Origin: Muricea muricata
Lineage: Eukaryota; Cnidaria; Anthozoa; Malacalcyonacea; Plexauridae
Assembly: GCA_963855995.1 (NCBI GenBank)
Contig: OY979720.1
Span: forward strand, 2,916,501 to 2,980,500
DNA length: 64,000 bases
Direction of reading: 5' to 3'
Below the pieces are notes generated by a model. The model did not search any database. It worked only from the letters and a program-made list of their open reading frames with translations, and was not told the origin of the DNA. The first letter of the stretch is position 1, and each line of letters opens with the position of its first letter. A program made the translations under genes and the position numbers. This document shows positions 35,281 to 48,948 of the stretch, piece after piece.

Positions 35281-37120
35281 AAACAACGAGGAAATATGAC
35301 TTGATATTCTTATTTCCCAGGAGAACATACTATTTCTTTGTTTCTAGTTACATATGCATGAAATCAGTATGATTATTATATTTTTTCGCATTTTTAATTC
35401 CCATGGGAATACTGCTGCTTTGTTTTGATGGTAACGATGTCTGTTTATGGTGAGATTTGACTTTATAATGAATCCTCTTCGATTATTAATGCGATAAGTA
35501 TCTTGGTCAGGGTTGCCAGATCACTGCATTTTTGAGGCCAAATCGTCATTAGAGTAGTCAAGTAAACAAAGGAAACAAAAGGCAAGTACAAAGAAAAACA
35601 AAGAGCATTGTTGAAGATTTGGCCTCAAAAATGCAGTGATCTGGCAACCAAGATTCTTGGTGCTTTCAGGTTTGTTTTGGTAAGATTGGAACAATGGAAA
35701 CAATTAGGTCATTGTTTGTGAGCACTAAAGCAAATTACGAGAGTAGCTGCGACGTCAGATGAAGACGTTTCGGTTTCGGATAAATAAGTATGAAATTGCG
35801 GTGAAGTTTTATAATTTGAAGTATATAGAGTAACTATGCTACCTATAAGGGAATTAAAAATGGAATGTCAACTACAGTTAAGGATTTAGATTTCTTAGAC
35901 TTAGACAAGTATCAGTTTTCTATTTACTTCGGACCACTTAACACAACGAAAAGGCCATGCCCTTTCAGCTAAGGTTTTTTAAGTGCTTACGAAACCGCCC
36001 TGCTTGTGACGTAACATGCATATAAAAAATAACCCGAGATGGCGAGAATATCTCGAGAAGAAGCAAAACATTGAAGCAAAGTGCATTAAAAAATTTTTTA
36101 ATATAATCGTACGCATCACCTAACAATTACGATTTTTTTCATTTCCAAAGGTGATGGGGTGTGAAGAAATGCAAGAGAAAAAGGTCAGAATGAACCTTCC
36201 AATATAACACTGACCACAAAACAATAACAAGCCACAAGAAAGAGAAGACGCGATATTGTAATAGAAAGTTGTGGTAATTTACAAGTTAGTAGAAAACAAG
36301 ATACTTGTTATCTACAAATCAAAGGGGATTTAAGTAAATCTTATTCTTAATTCTAATTGAGAAAAATTGTTGCTTCTCGTTAAGAAAAAAAATAAGAAGC
36401 AGCAAATCCGTTTAAAAAATAAGATGAACTTCCACAGCAAAAGTTTAAAACAACGAGGAAATAAGACATGATATCTTTTGTCAATTCCCAAGGGAATATG
36501 CTATTTCATTTTTTCTTAATTAACTTTATTGACACATGTAAGAATATTGGGATAACTTATTACACTTTTTTTGAGCACTTTAAATGCCCAAGGGAATACA
36601 ACATGCTTTGTTTCAATGGTAATATTTAAATTCATGAGACTTGACAAGATAATGAATCCTCTTTGATTGTTAATAAGTATCTTGGTGCTTTCGACTTTGT
36701 TTTGGTAAGCAAGAACAATGGAACATTTAAGTCATTGTTTGTGTGCACTAAAGCAAATTGGGGAAGTGGTTTGAGAGCAGCAGCGACATACCATGCAAAT
36801 GAAGGCGTTTCGGTTAAATGAGTATGAGAATCGCGGGAAAGTCTTTGAAATATTTCGATGCTTCTGAACTGTGTAGAGTAACTGTATTGGCTATATAGGG
36901 ACAATTTTATGTCAACTACGGTTAAGCATTTATGTTTCCACGGACGAATCTGAATGAAAAAATAACTTTGATTGTTTTTCGCATTTCAAATTGCTTTTTA
37001 TATTTGCATAATTCTCATGCTTATTTGACCCAGTCTCAAACTTTGGTAAGTATCAGGTTTATATTTACCAATGAACACAACGAAAAGCCCATGCCTTTTC
37101 AGCTAAGGTTTCACGTTTGA
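35281..37120 (+). repeat. Tandem duplication of about 1.16 kb inside the diverged copy
   Basis: Sequence from aaacaacgaggaaatatgac (35,281) repeats from aaacaacgaggaaataagac (about 36,443). Both blocks contain the CCC-NN-GGG motif and the stretch ending cgaaaaggccatgcc or cgaaaagcccatgcc. The arms carry this block once. The two units differ at many sites, so the duplication is old. Confidence 0.65.
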
Positions 37121-40100
37121 AAACTCAATCAAATTCTCAGTCTAAGTGGGTTTAAGTAGCTAGAGATAACGTAATTTATCTTTTTATTTTGCATTTTTGT
37201 TTATAACGTAATTTATTAGCTAAATGTATGGACTGTGAGGGTGTGCGCCGTGTGTAAGTTGCATGGGGTTAGGCTTGTTAAAGGAATTAAACTTTTTTAA
37301 AGTATGCTTAAAAAACCTGCCGTTACTTCTAACAAAACGGCTTGGACTGAGTTCTTAACATTTCATTGCTCTAGTATTATTACAGTGTACTGTGGCCAGA
37401 CATTAGGGTCAAAAACGCGTGTTAAGATTTGTACTTACGTAAGTTCAAGTACATTCAAGTAGAAAGCTCGCCTGTTTTTGGTTTACGACCTTTGATGTTT
37501 GTCCATTCGACATTTTCTGTCAACGTTTGACCTAAAATGGCCGAATAAATTACATTTAAAATGCATACTTCACCGAAATTTTAATTCTTTTAACTTTCGG
37601 AATTGGGTGGCAGTCGGGGTGGTGGTGGTGCATGCGGGTTCATCAGCTGGGAGTGACTGAGCGAATTGTGAGGAAAGTGAGGGTAACGAATGGAATGCAG
37701 GAGCTTAGGACTGAGGAAGACAGCTTAGAACTGAGGCAGGTAGGCAGTTGGTAGGATCAGCGGGGGGCACTTGTCATTTTGGCCTTGGGAATGAAATTTG
37801 CATGCTAGGTACTTAAGACACTAACGTTTGTTGTTTTAATTTGTTAGGTATGCGCGGCTGCTCTCCAGAGAAGATCAACTTAGCAATTTGCATTAGCATT
37901 TGCAAGGTTGGTCTTCTCTTCGCCCGCTACCCCGGCCAGCTCTCCGAGTGCTACTTCCACCAGAAATAAGTAGAAGTACTTGTACTATATGTATAAGTAC
38001 TTCTACTTAGGTGGAAGTAGCACTTGGGGAGCAGGCCGGGGTAGGGAGATTTTTTTATTCAATTTCTCAATTCCCATGGGAATTGAATTTTTAATTAAAA
38101 GGGGGTCACATGTAAATTTTGTAAACAATTTATTGAAAAGAACTTGTAAAGATTACAATTTGAATAACAATAAAAAGAGATTAACTACCACACATTGTAC
38201 GCATTCAAATAACAATAGAAGAAAACAGAACATGGCATAAAGAGGACAACAAACATTGCCCTTAACACAAGTGAATAAACACAAGTTAAAAAAGAACGTT
38301 AAAACACTCGGTCGTTTCAAGATAAATGTTTGTACTTCAAGATAAATAATCATAAAACAACTGATAGAGAATTGTAAAACATGACACCATGTTGTTTCAT
38401 AATTACACAGAAATATATGGCTCAAAGATATAATAAACTAAAGAAATTGAAATAAGAGCATTCATTTTCCTTTTTGTCAACGTTAATGCGCGAAATAGTG
38501 ACCTATTACAGATGAACTTTCTCATAAAATTGACTAATATTTTTACCCAAATATTCAAAGCAATGATTTATACGTTTTTAATAGCTAAGCAAAACGGACT
38601 AAACTTATGGAAATACGAGAATATACGTCTTTTGAGCTAAACTGGCAATTTCGTTAAATAAATATCCTTACCACTAAATTGCCTTGACCATTTGTAATAA
38701 ACTTATCAAATGAATGTGTAAAAAATTTACGAAAAGCATCTTTGTTTTTGTCTGGTTCAAAAAAATTGAAAAACAATCATTTTCATCTTATAAGCCATAT
38801 ATAACATGTTCCTTTTTTAACCTGACAAGACGTAAGTTACATGAGATAAAGCCAAATTTATAATTTATAGTTTGAAAATGCAACTGAACTAAAACTTCAA
38901 ATCATATTTCGTAAAGTTAAATCAAAATCTATGTATTTTTCGAACACAATTTTAATTTATTTGTTTTGCTCAGAAAAACTTTAAATACAATGAACTGTTT
39001 TATAAAACATAAAAAATGTTCTACAATTTTAATTTCAAAATCGGTTTTGTCAACAACTCAACTTTTCATTTTGAAAAAACTTCACTAATTTAAAAACAGC
39101 TGAAACTATATTCCAATTTAACTCACTTAATATATGTGCAGTGTGCAACAGCTTAAGTACTAATTTTAGCATATTCCTTAGAATTTTCTTTCAATTCTTA
39201 TAATTTTAAAAAGGCAACAAACAAAAAGTGGACGTTTTTTCAAGTAGCAAATTGAAATAAGCTAAATAAGTAACAAATATAAACAAACCTAGTGGCAACT
39301 CGATGCATAGAATATTTGAATGTCTGCACAGGAAAAAACTTGAAAACAATGAATTTTGATTATTTAATAATATTCTTGTCAGGTTAAAAACAAATCTCTT
39401 TGAAGCATAAGTTTTATCTTTACTTACTTGTTGACCATGTTCAAAAGCCATGTGAACCTGTTTTCTTATATTATTATAATTATAATGACATAGTAGAACT
39501 GTTTGAATATAAATTTGAAATGAAGCAAAGAAAATGAAATAAACTTCTCAAAGTTAATTTTATTTGTCAAACATGAATGAACCAGAACAAGCCAAAAAGT
39601 GAAATAAAATAGACCAAAGAACATTTTGTAACAAAATTGCTTCACTAAATCTGATGAATTCATATATGCATAAAACACATTTTCACGTGACAATTCCTTA
39701 AATTTTTGATGGTTGTTTTCTTGTAAGTTCATTAAAAATCATTTTGTTGTCTGGTTGTGGTTCTCTTTATATACAACAATAATCAGTTTTTAAATTTAGT
39801 CAACTCACACTATACCATAATGGAGAGTAGCTTTTGGTGCTTCAGTTCATTTGTCTTCAAACCAGTTCAACTTTGTAATGCAGCAAAGCTCAGTTTATAT
39901 TTATACTAGATAATTTAACCTCAATAGTTTGTTCTAAAATTGAAGCTACTGTTGAAAATCACAGACTTAAAAATCACAATGGACAATATCAGTTAAATTT
40001 CCGGCTTCAGCAGCACAATTGTCAGGGTTAATGCTACTGTGTTAGAACTAAGTTTGTGGTTTTTTTCAGATACTCTAACTGTGATTGGTAAGCAGACGAC

Positions 40101-41380
40101 ACATACTATTTCTTTAAATGTGAAATTCACGTGAGGTCCCAAAATGCATGCCAATAAAATGTTTCCAATGATTGTAAAAAACACTAAAAATCAGAGACTT
40201 GGTCAACTAAGTTTTTTTAGTGCAAATGCATTAGACTGAAAATCGAATTAATGTATTTTGGGTTCTCAAGATGTGACTCATTAACACATAATTTTCATTC
40301 ATGAATTATGTAACTCGTAGTGTTTGACAGGGAAAAATAATAAAAAAGGATTATTTCAACCTACATGTTAAGTAAAAGGCATGATTAAAGTGTCATAATT
40401 TGGGAAAGACCTAAAGTTGCTTTTCTTAAACAATTCATATTAGAAGCACAGACGTCGGGTTTCAACGAGCCAATTCTTTGTGATTTTCAAAGGGAGATTT
40501 CAAACTTGGAACAAACAATGAAAGTCAATTGAAAGATGAGAAAATTGAGATAGTAAATCAGGAAAATAATTAATTTAGTCATTAACAATGCTTGAACATA
40601 AAGGAAACCAATTTATCATTATTTAGCTTTTTAAAAAGTTTGTATAAAATCCTTTATGTTCAAAAATAAAATCCTTTGAAAATTATGTGCTTGTTTTGAC
40701 CTTTGGCAAGGTGGAAAATTACCAATTAACTCCAATTAGAAACATACTAACAATACTAATAAAAATAAACAGCTAAATTTTCATGGTGATATTCTGAATT
40801 TCAGGCAGTAACCTAACAATTGTAACTCAAGAATTGTAACTAAATGATCTTTTATCAGAATTCCATGTTCCTTTTGCGACTTGACTGATGTACAGAAATT
40901 TTCCAACACTTTGTTGCTACTTTTAATTTTGAAAACTACAGACAGCCACTGATCACAAGCAAGCCCATTATGTTCAAATCATTTTGTAATTAAACAAGAC
41001 AAGATAATATCAAGACCTTTTTGCATACTTTCCATCAATGAGTGTTCCTTTGTTGTGATCGGCAAGATGTCATCAGTCAACAATTTGAAGCAATCTTGGA
41101 ACTGGCAAGGTATATCTAGAAAATATCAAAGATGAAAATTGAATGTTAAGGATGTTTCTCAAACAAACTGACAGATAGACTATCCTGAATGTTAAAGATC
41201 AATAGAAGAAAGATGACACACCTCTTATTTTGCAATCTGCAAGTTCTTGAGAATGAATGTAAAACATTGTGATAATCTACAAATTTTGAAGAATCTTATT
41301 TAGGATATGAATAACTGAAAAGATAAAACCATAAAAAAAATATAACAAAGAAAGGGGTTGTGTGATAATTTAATAATACA

Positions 41381-43971
41381 TCAGTTACGTATATCACAAA
41401 GCATGCATAATCCCTACACAGTCTTAAAGGGGGGGGGTATATGCTCCTGGATAATAAAGCCCTGCAGTCATTTTCCAACTGGCAATCTCCAACCCTTTGA
41501 GCACAGAAAGCACTCAGGTCTGAATTTGCAGAAAATCATGCCAACAAAATCACAACCAACTAAATTATGCCACATGGCCTTGCCTTTCTTCCTTTCTCTC
41601 ATTAAAGACAAACATGTTTCATAGCTAGTAGCCATCAGCAAATGGATTTTGTCCTCCAATCATGGACTTCTTCTGCAATTGCTTCCACCCACTCCCTCCC
41701 CCACCTCATGGCAAACATTTCAACACATTTTTAGCAAAAAAGTCTGTTTTCATCCTAAGGGCAGATTCAACCCCTCCCCTGGCATCATGGAACAAATCTG
41801 CAATCAGTGGACAAATCTATCCGTCGACAGTTCTTTAGCATATTTTGTTGGGCTAATTTGGACCCCCGTCATCACTCTTTTCAAAATTTAAAAAATTAAA
41901 ACTTTGTACCAAATCTAACCCCTCCTCCATCTTGGAACATGTCTGCACTCAGTGCATAAATCTACTTATAGACAGTTCCTTAGGTAGTTAAGTTAAAATG
42001 TTTTGTTGGGCTAATTTGTACCCACTTTATACAAAATCAAAACTTTGCCTTTAGTATTTGAATCGGATTTCAATTTCAACTAAAAACAGCAGTCCTTCTT
42101 TTATGAGAAGCGATCGCCATCGTCCAAGCTTGGAAGCCCAAACTTCAACATTGTAGCCAATCCAAAGTCATAAAAATTGATCTCTGCGAGCGACCTAGAT
42201 AGTATACAAAAGATAAATACCTTAATACAAAGTAGATGCTTTCCTCCATCATGCTTTCCTCCATCATGCTTTCTCCGTCTTGTGAAAATAAATTTGAAAA
42301 AATTCGGAAAATTTCGAGTACCGCCGGAAACCGAAGCTCACGACTTTCTGTCGACAAATTCCGAGCAGGTCTCGCATATTAATTAGTTCTGGTCCTTGCT
42401 CGACCCGCCAAATGGCAATGCTCTGGATACGAGTTTGATCACACTTTGATCCAGCGATTACTTTGCACACAACGCTATTTGCAGGTAAATTAACAAATCA
42501 GAATTCGGAATGGTACAAAGAGAATGATAATAAAATATTCAAGCCCACCCTTACATTAGGATGTTCAGGCACATAAAATATTCAAGCACATACATAGAGG
42601 TACCACTGGTACAGCCCCTTGTACACGACCAAATTTTCTTTGAGAAATTTCAAGTCAAATGTCACCGTGTAAATAAATTAGGAATTTTTTTACAAAATTA
42701 TAGAAAATTCTCAATTTACGTGTTCAAAATGTACGCGAGTTCGTCAAAAAAAAACAACTTGACATGTAAAAGGGGCTTACAGCTCAGTGCATTTTGACCG
42801 CATGACCATGCAGACGACCAAAAGACATAGAATAAACGAATGGAGAACTTTTAAACTTTAAAGTTCAACCTACTGATCTGGCCAGATAAAACTTAAACTT
42901 TAAGCTATTTTTTAAATTCATAGCATTCCAGCATTTTTTAACGGTTGAAACAAACGTGATTCGTTGGATAGCACTATCCAGAGCCATCAGTGTATAGTAC
43001 CCAGAAGATTCGAAGCAATTCAGTAGATAGGTATTGAAACAAGCCAGGGCCTCTTTGGAGGTCAACTGCTTCATGATCAACCTACAACTAACCCCTTCAG
43101 AAGCCTTTCCAACTGAACTAAGCCAGTATTTGACTCTTGGTTTGGTTCATCTCTTGATAGCTCCATCGCTAAAAAATTCTTACCAGAAGAGGTAAATACC
43201 AACCTAAAATGACCAGGCTTTGTAAATGGATAAAAGTCATCATTGTTTACGATTCATTCTTTAGAAAACCAATTTCTAACCAACCACTCACAAAGCTTGT
43301 TAGTACGGGTTGGTGGCGACCAACCAGAAGTCCGCAACTTGGACCTGTATTATAACATTCACTAGTCAACTAGGTGTAGTTTAAATGTTCTTAAATTAAG
43401 GCAATTGAGGCATTTTCGACCAAAAAACCTAATAAGGGGTTGACCTGCACTGTTTTGAAGTATTTTTACCACAAAACCCAAGGAGTTAACATTTTTAAGG
43501 GTTAACCATTATTTTTTGCAATTTTCAACCGGAGATTATAAAAGATTATGCAAACAATAAAAAAAAATTAGGTTTATTTATTTTAATCGATCTTAATAGA
43601 ACAACTACATCTGAAATTAAATTGTTCCAAAACCACGGCACTACGTTTAATAAATCTGTGGTCTGTATAACTAAAAAAGCATGGGGTTTAACGTTTACCT
43701 TTTGGATTTAACCTCTTGGGTTTTTTTGTGAAAAAGTTCCTGTAAAAAGGCTAGTACCTCAGGTTTTGTGGCAATCTCGTTGTATGCTTTACGTTTTTAA
43801 TTATAAAGATGTTTGTTTAAAATTTGCATGACAAAATTTGTCAATTTACATTATTTAAAATGGAGATTTTTGGTGATGTTTAATTACCGTCCCTGCCAGC
43901 ACTATTGTTCAAGCTCATCATTTGGAAGCAGCTGTTAACATTGTGACACTGAAAGAATTTGAGGTCAAACA
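41381..43971. other. Intergenic sequence without supported gene
   Basis: It contains a G9 run at about 41,430 and an imperfect direct duplication of a block with gacagttctttagcatattt at 41,780-41,870 and 41,930-42,030. There is also a 15-bp tandem repeat, tgctttcctccatca, at about 42,237. A small palindromic motif (ctggatagtgctatcca) occurs near 42,970. Open frames on the minus strand at 42,264-42,470 and 42,865-43,080 have no recognisable domain and no convincing splice partners. Confidence 0.5.
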
Positions 43972-45056
43972 ATGTGTAAAATTGCTCTTTTTGGGATTTT
44001 TCTCAAGCTTGTTCTGCATGTTGGTACCACTGAAGGAAGCATTTGTGAAGATATAAGAAACGATATTGAAAATCGCACTACCGCATATAGTCTATTATGT
44101 TCCAAATATGACCCTTATCTCATCGGCTGTTGCAATGCCATAAAGAAAGAACTTAACTGGAACCAAAATTCGTACGGTAGGGACTGCCAAGGTACGTAAA
44201 AATCGTCATCCCATTTTGAAGGCTCTTCAGTTTAGTTTTCATTTTCATGGACAGCACGATTTACCTCAAAAATTAAACAATCTTGTAGCTAAAAGCTGTG
44301 CTGACCTTTACAAATCAGCTGGAGTGACACAAGATGGTGTTTACACCATCAATCCTGATGGTTTCGGATCTTTCCCTGTCAGGTGTGATATGAAGACAGG
44401 TGGAGGCGGATGGACAGTCTTCCAGAGGAGACAAGATGGAAGTGAAAATTTTTTCCGTAATTGGTCAGATTATAAAGCAGGTTTTGGTGATCCGAACGGA
44501 GAGTTCTGGCTGGGGTTGGACAAGATACATCGTTTATCCAGCTCGGGTCACGATATTTTAAGAGTTGATTTAACAGATTTTAATGGCGTTCAACGTTACG
44601 CACAATACGAAAAGTTTAGAGTGTCCGGTAGACCTGATATGTATCGAATAAATATTGGCTCCTATTCCGGTAAGACACTACGCACCAATCACTGAAATGT
44701 ATATTCAAACAATTCTCTGCGAAAGACAACAGTTACAGTAACCTAACAGTGAACAGGTTTATCTGTTTAAAGATTTAAATCAATGTTTCTTCGTTATTAC
44801 AGGTGATGCAGGTAATTCGCTTGGTTACCATAACAACATGCAATTCTCGACAGTAGATAACGACAAGGACAAGAGCAGTGGTAATTGTGCTATTTACTGG
44901 AAAGCCGGATGGTGGTACAAGAGCTGCGCCCATGCTAATCTTAATGGTTTGTACCTGGGAGCTGGGAAAACACACTACAGTGGAAATCATTGGCGTGACT
45001 GGAAAATGAACTCCCTGAAGAAAGTGGAAATGAAAACACGTCCAAGCCAGTTCTAA
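43972..45056 (+). CDS. Fibrinogen-related (FReD) secreted protein, 3 exons, 284 aa
   Basis: Coding exons are 43,972-44,191, 44,289-44,669 and 44,803-45,056. All junctions are GT-AG and both introns are phase 1, giving 284 residues. Residues 1 to about 22 look like a signal peptide (KIALFGIFLKLVLHV). Residues 23-74 form a small module with Cys at 25, 43, 53, 54 and 72. From residue 75 a fibrinogen C-terminal domain follows: CADLYKSAG, DGVYTI, FPVRCDM, GGGWTVFQRRQDGS, GEFWLGLDKIH, then the DNDKD calcium loop before NCAIYW, and SCAHANLNGLY. The domain is complete and ends in a normal stop. In this family (ficolins, tachylectins, angiopoietin-like proteins) it binds acetylated sugars or receptors outside the cell. 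There is no collagen or coiled-coil segment, so it is not a classical ficolin. The start is the first ATG before the hydrophobic leader; upstream untranslated exons cannot be excluded. Confidence 0.92.
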
Positions 45057-45389
45057 CGAACCACAAGTAACATTTACATTGATTTCATCTTGTTATTGAT
45101 TGATAATTTGATTTTTAAAGCTCCTAAAAATTTTACGAGCCAAATTTTTAATTAATCTATACTTTGGAACATATAACATTCTATCAGAACGTGTACTAGC
45201 TTAATAGTAATTTGATTATAATATTCTTTACACATTTATAATTAGCTTAGATGTAGTTTTTCTTCGATGGACTTTAACGTGATTTAAAGCACCTAGTTAT
45301 ACAAAATAATTAAATAATTAATTAGTAGCTGCGTTGTGTAGTAGCAATTTAATTTCACATGTCGTAATCTTTCTATTAAAGTGGATTAA

Positions 45390-45395
45390 AATAAA
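45390..45395 (+). terminator. Candidate polyadenylation signal
   Basis: AATAAA lies 334 bases downstream of the fibrinogen-domain stop codon, in AT-rich DNA. It is plausible for that transcript; no cleavage data are available. Confidence 0.35.
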
Positions 45396-45647
45396 TTAAT
45401 TTTATGAGTTTATTTTGTTTGCATAATTTCTTATAGTCATCAGAGTGATAGTAAAGTGCAACTATGGAAACATCAGTATTAAAACATTAAATTACCAAAC
45501 GATATCGCATCTAATATGGAATCATTGTTGAAAGACATACTGAAAAAGTGTTGATTAACATCACAATATTTACTATACTCACAATCACAGAATGAGAATT
45601 AAACAGAAGAAAGACTCGAGTCGAATACTTTGAAGTTTGTGTTTCCC

Positions 45648-45802
45648 CGGGCATGTCGCATTACGCATGCTCATTGCGCAGGTTTTGACCATTGAATTGC
45701 ATTTCCTGGCCAACAAAAACATTAGACTGGCTGACCCGCCATTATTCTGGCCAGTAAACTGCATAAAAAGAGGGGGTCCTGTTGCACTGCTGAGTGGCCC
45801 CA
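45648..45802 (-). repeat. Dispersed repeat related to the right-arm-specific MITE
   Basis: The order gcattacgcatg, gaattgcattt, ctggcc, agtaaactgcata and gttgcactgctgagtggc is the inverted, diverged counterpart of 20,800-20,930. Clear terminal repeats are not seen. Three small overlapping open frames on both strands fall inside it and are not genes. Confidence 0.5.
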
Positions 45803-48800
45803 CTGTTTGTTTCCTATACTGTGCAAAATAAAAAGTATAGCAACAGTCATTGCACATACATAGCATATATAGAGGATATTACACGGTGGCGCGAAGATAT
45901 GAATATTAGTTTCGAGTGGTGAAAACAATATTTTTATATCTTATCTTTTATTATATTGTTCGAAGTCGGAACAAGCTGACAGAGAACAAGCTAACATATT
46001 TTTCACATCTTCACTAGTGAAAAAATGGAAATTACGAGCGTTTTAGTTTACGGTAAAACACCCATAACCATGTAATAAATTCAGATATTAAATATTCAGT
46101 GTGAAAATAGTGATGGGTTAGTTCTTATTTTTGGCCTTAAACGTGGAAAAAATACTAGGACATAACGTTTACCCATTTCATGCTGAAAGATTTGATTTCC
46201 TATAGTTAGTACATGAGATAGTTTGGAAACTCATTACAATAACAATACAAATCATTATCTACGTTTTGCTCTGGTTTATGCAGAAATAAGGTTCTTCATC
46301 GTTACGTGGGTATTGTATTGGAGGAAAATTGGCTATCCGCTACATCAACAATTAATCAATTCGAGAATTGCTAATTCGTGGAAATTGGGCGAAACACAAT
46401 ACACACGTGACGACGAAGGACTATTATTTCTCCATAAAGATTGACTAACAATCTCTTCGGGAAGTCGTAAGCACAGCTCTTAACCAATGAGCGTTCAGAA
46501 TTCACAAATGCTATATTATAAATTCATATATTCGAGTTCTGCCTGACTAATTTCTTTTGAAATCAACCCTAATAACAACTGGCTCAAAAGAAATACGGGC
46601 AGAACACCAATATATGCATGAATATATGAATATACCACCACCACCACCTCCCCTCATACCACTCCACCCCCGCCAACTAACGCTCTCGTTATATACAGGC
46701 CTGATAACAGGTCACCATTCACATGATTTTGAAGAAAATGTAATTAAAGAAAACTTAAACAATGTGTTTGTACTGGCATGCAAAGTTTAGCAAAGTATAA
46801 ATCATATTTGACTTAATCTATTAGGATTTAATGAATATAAATTTAGGAACAAACATAGCAATGACAACTCATTTTCTCTAATATCGCTTCATTTCTACTG
46901 TAGATCTATAGCGGAATTCTTGTAAATACTTTTTATTATTTCTAACAATTGGACACTAAAATTGGGCAAATTATGTAAAAAAATCGACCCAAATCAATAT
47001 AAAAATTGTGAAACTTGAAAATACTCTATATAGCTTAACCATGCATTATCAACCCACACAGTGTCCATAAAGTGACTTTCGTTTTGTCCAATTGCATGTA
47101 CAGTAAATATCGAGCATACATAGCCGTGAAATCGTTTCACTTTGCTTTTAGTCAAAGCGGATATGAGATTACCTTAAAAGTTTATTGAAGTTAATTCCCC
47201 TTAATTCATTTATTATTGTTTCCTGAATTGAGGCCCATTAAATTGTTGTGCAAACTCAATCACAAAAATGGTGTAGGTCGTATTTGATTTTATTGCTTTG
47301 TTACACTTAATCCGTATGAATGACAAGCTCTAAATCCTTGTAAAATAGATATAATCGAGAACAATTAATGTTGCGCAAAATAAATCCTGGGAGTTTCTTA
47401 AATAAACTATAGAAAACCAAGTGGCGCCGTTCTGACATTACTGGCGAAACGTTAACTTTCTATATATATGAATTAACTGCACGAAATCATTAGGTTGAAA
47501 TACGTTATCTGTCTTAATTTTGGAATACTTTCTACAAAGAATTAAGTTTCCTTAAAGACATTTAGTTTAATTTTAGTTGTTACCGAAAGATTTATATGTA
47601 ACACTGTAATGAAATGTATATGCCTTGTTGAACTTGTTCCAAACTTTGTTCCTTGAAAATCCTCGCTAAAATAAAGTTTCTGAAAGAACAGTTGGTGGTA
47701 TAGAAGGGATAATGATTACTTTACAGACTAAAACTATTGATGATTCACTGACAGTGTCTTTTTGTAAGATAAGTAAAGGGATGTTTATGCTACAAAAAAG
47801 CTTTATTAGCACATTTTCTATTGTCAAAACAGCGGAAAGTGAAGAAGGAAATTAGTTGGGATTGAGTGTTTATCATATCACATTAACACAAAAATAATCG
47901 CAAGACAACAAAATGATTAATTAGCAAACATCACTGCCCACCGAACCACAATAAAACCATAGAAACACAAAGCATCAGAGACAGAGTAAAACGCGGAATA
48001 GGGAATTTCTGGAGTTATGTACTCCTGAATTTTGGATACCTTGGAATGTTGTTCTCATCTTCATGAATCAACTTACATGTCATAACGTGTATGCTCAGGT
48101 TAATACGGAACTGTGAATGGATCTGTCTCACGTGGTTTTATGGATTCACAAGCTGTTGATTCGTGGGCTTAAAGACCTCTAGGGTCCGGACCGGGCTTTC
48201 CAAATATTAAGTAATTTGTCCTTCGAGAGGAATCAATAAAAATGCAGAATCCAGAGGCGTATTCCATGTTACCTACGTAACATGACGGAGCAGCAGTGAA
48301 CCTAAAAAAGATCAGTGAACTTCTTAATGGTGTTTACTCAACAATCACTCTAAAGGGTAACTATATTAATTGACGCTGAAAAGGTAGTGTTTGTATTCAG
48401 TGCTACGTTATAAACGCGGAATCACCAGGACACAGAATCATGACTGCAAGAATCATGAATGCAAGAATCATGAATATAAGAATTATGAATGCAAGAAGCC
48501 TGGAACTCAAAAAGAATTGGAACATCGCTAAGAAAGTCAGAACAAAACTTCTAACGTCTTTCGGGAATATTTGTCTTGAACACTAGCTGGATAGGTTTAG
48601 TAGTCATAGGAACTGATGTCTTTAATTTAAAAAATATTCGAGACTTTCGGCCTTGACATAATCAGGCCAACATTGGTTTAGCCTTGTAAGTAGCTTAGCA
48701 AGGGTTAAATTTAGGATTCGCAATCCATGAATGGAGAGTTATCTTTTAAGCACACGCAATGCAGTTGTTTGCCAATTACGGAGTCCAGTTTAAACATTCC

Positions 48801-48948
48801 GTTTTCCATTCCGCGTTTCCGCTTTTAGAGTTTCGTCCACGAGTCAAGTCAGTGCGCAAATGTAAATGATTATGACATTACCAAAGCGTGGGTCGTTCAA
48901 CTCAGAGAGCTTTATTTAGTCCAACACTTTGCCAAGGAAGACATCAAA
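45803..48948. other. Intergenic sequence upstream of the homeobox gene
   Basis: This is AT-rich, mostly low-complexity DNA with no supported gene. Small features are a CCA run near 46,630 and a tandem array of about 15-bp units (aagaatcatgaatgc) at about 48,440-48,500. The last 150 bases before 48,949 are less AT-rich and presumably include the 5' untranslated region. No TATA box is evident. Confidence 0.45.

Larger units (their letters stand above)
33508..41380 (+). repeat. Diverged, rearranged copy of the palindrome-arm repeat (second half of the old flanking copy)
   Basis: Homology to the right arm starts at attttatgatggctgactgg (19,501 in the arm) and runs in the same order to about 41,340 (27,740 in the arm). 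The best-preserved stretch is 37,135-38,240 against 23,455-24,510. One stretch near 34,230 is inverted relative to the right arm, a segment corresponding to about 21,560-22,500 is largely missing, and 35,281-37,120 is a two-fold duplication. Open frames here are mutated counterparts of those in the arms. I see no gene. Confidence 0.8.

Noticed and set aside
42264..43080. Minus-strand frames of 68 and 71 codons
   Set aside because: No domain, no splice partners, and the second runs through a small palindromic repeat (ggatagtgctatcca type).
45585..45928. Three small frames downstream of the fibrinogen-domain gene
   Set aside because: They overlap each other on both strands within a dispersed repeat.
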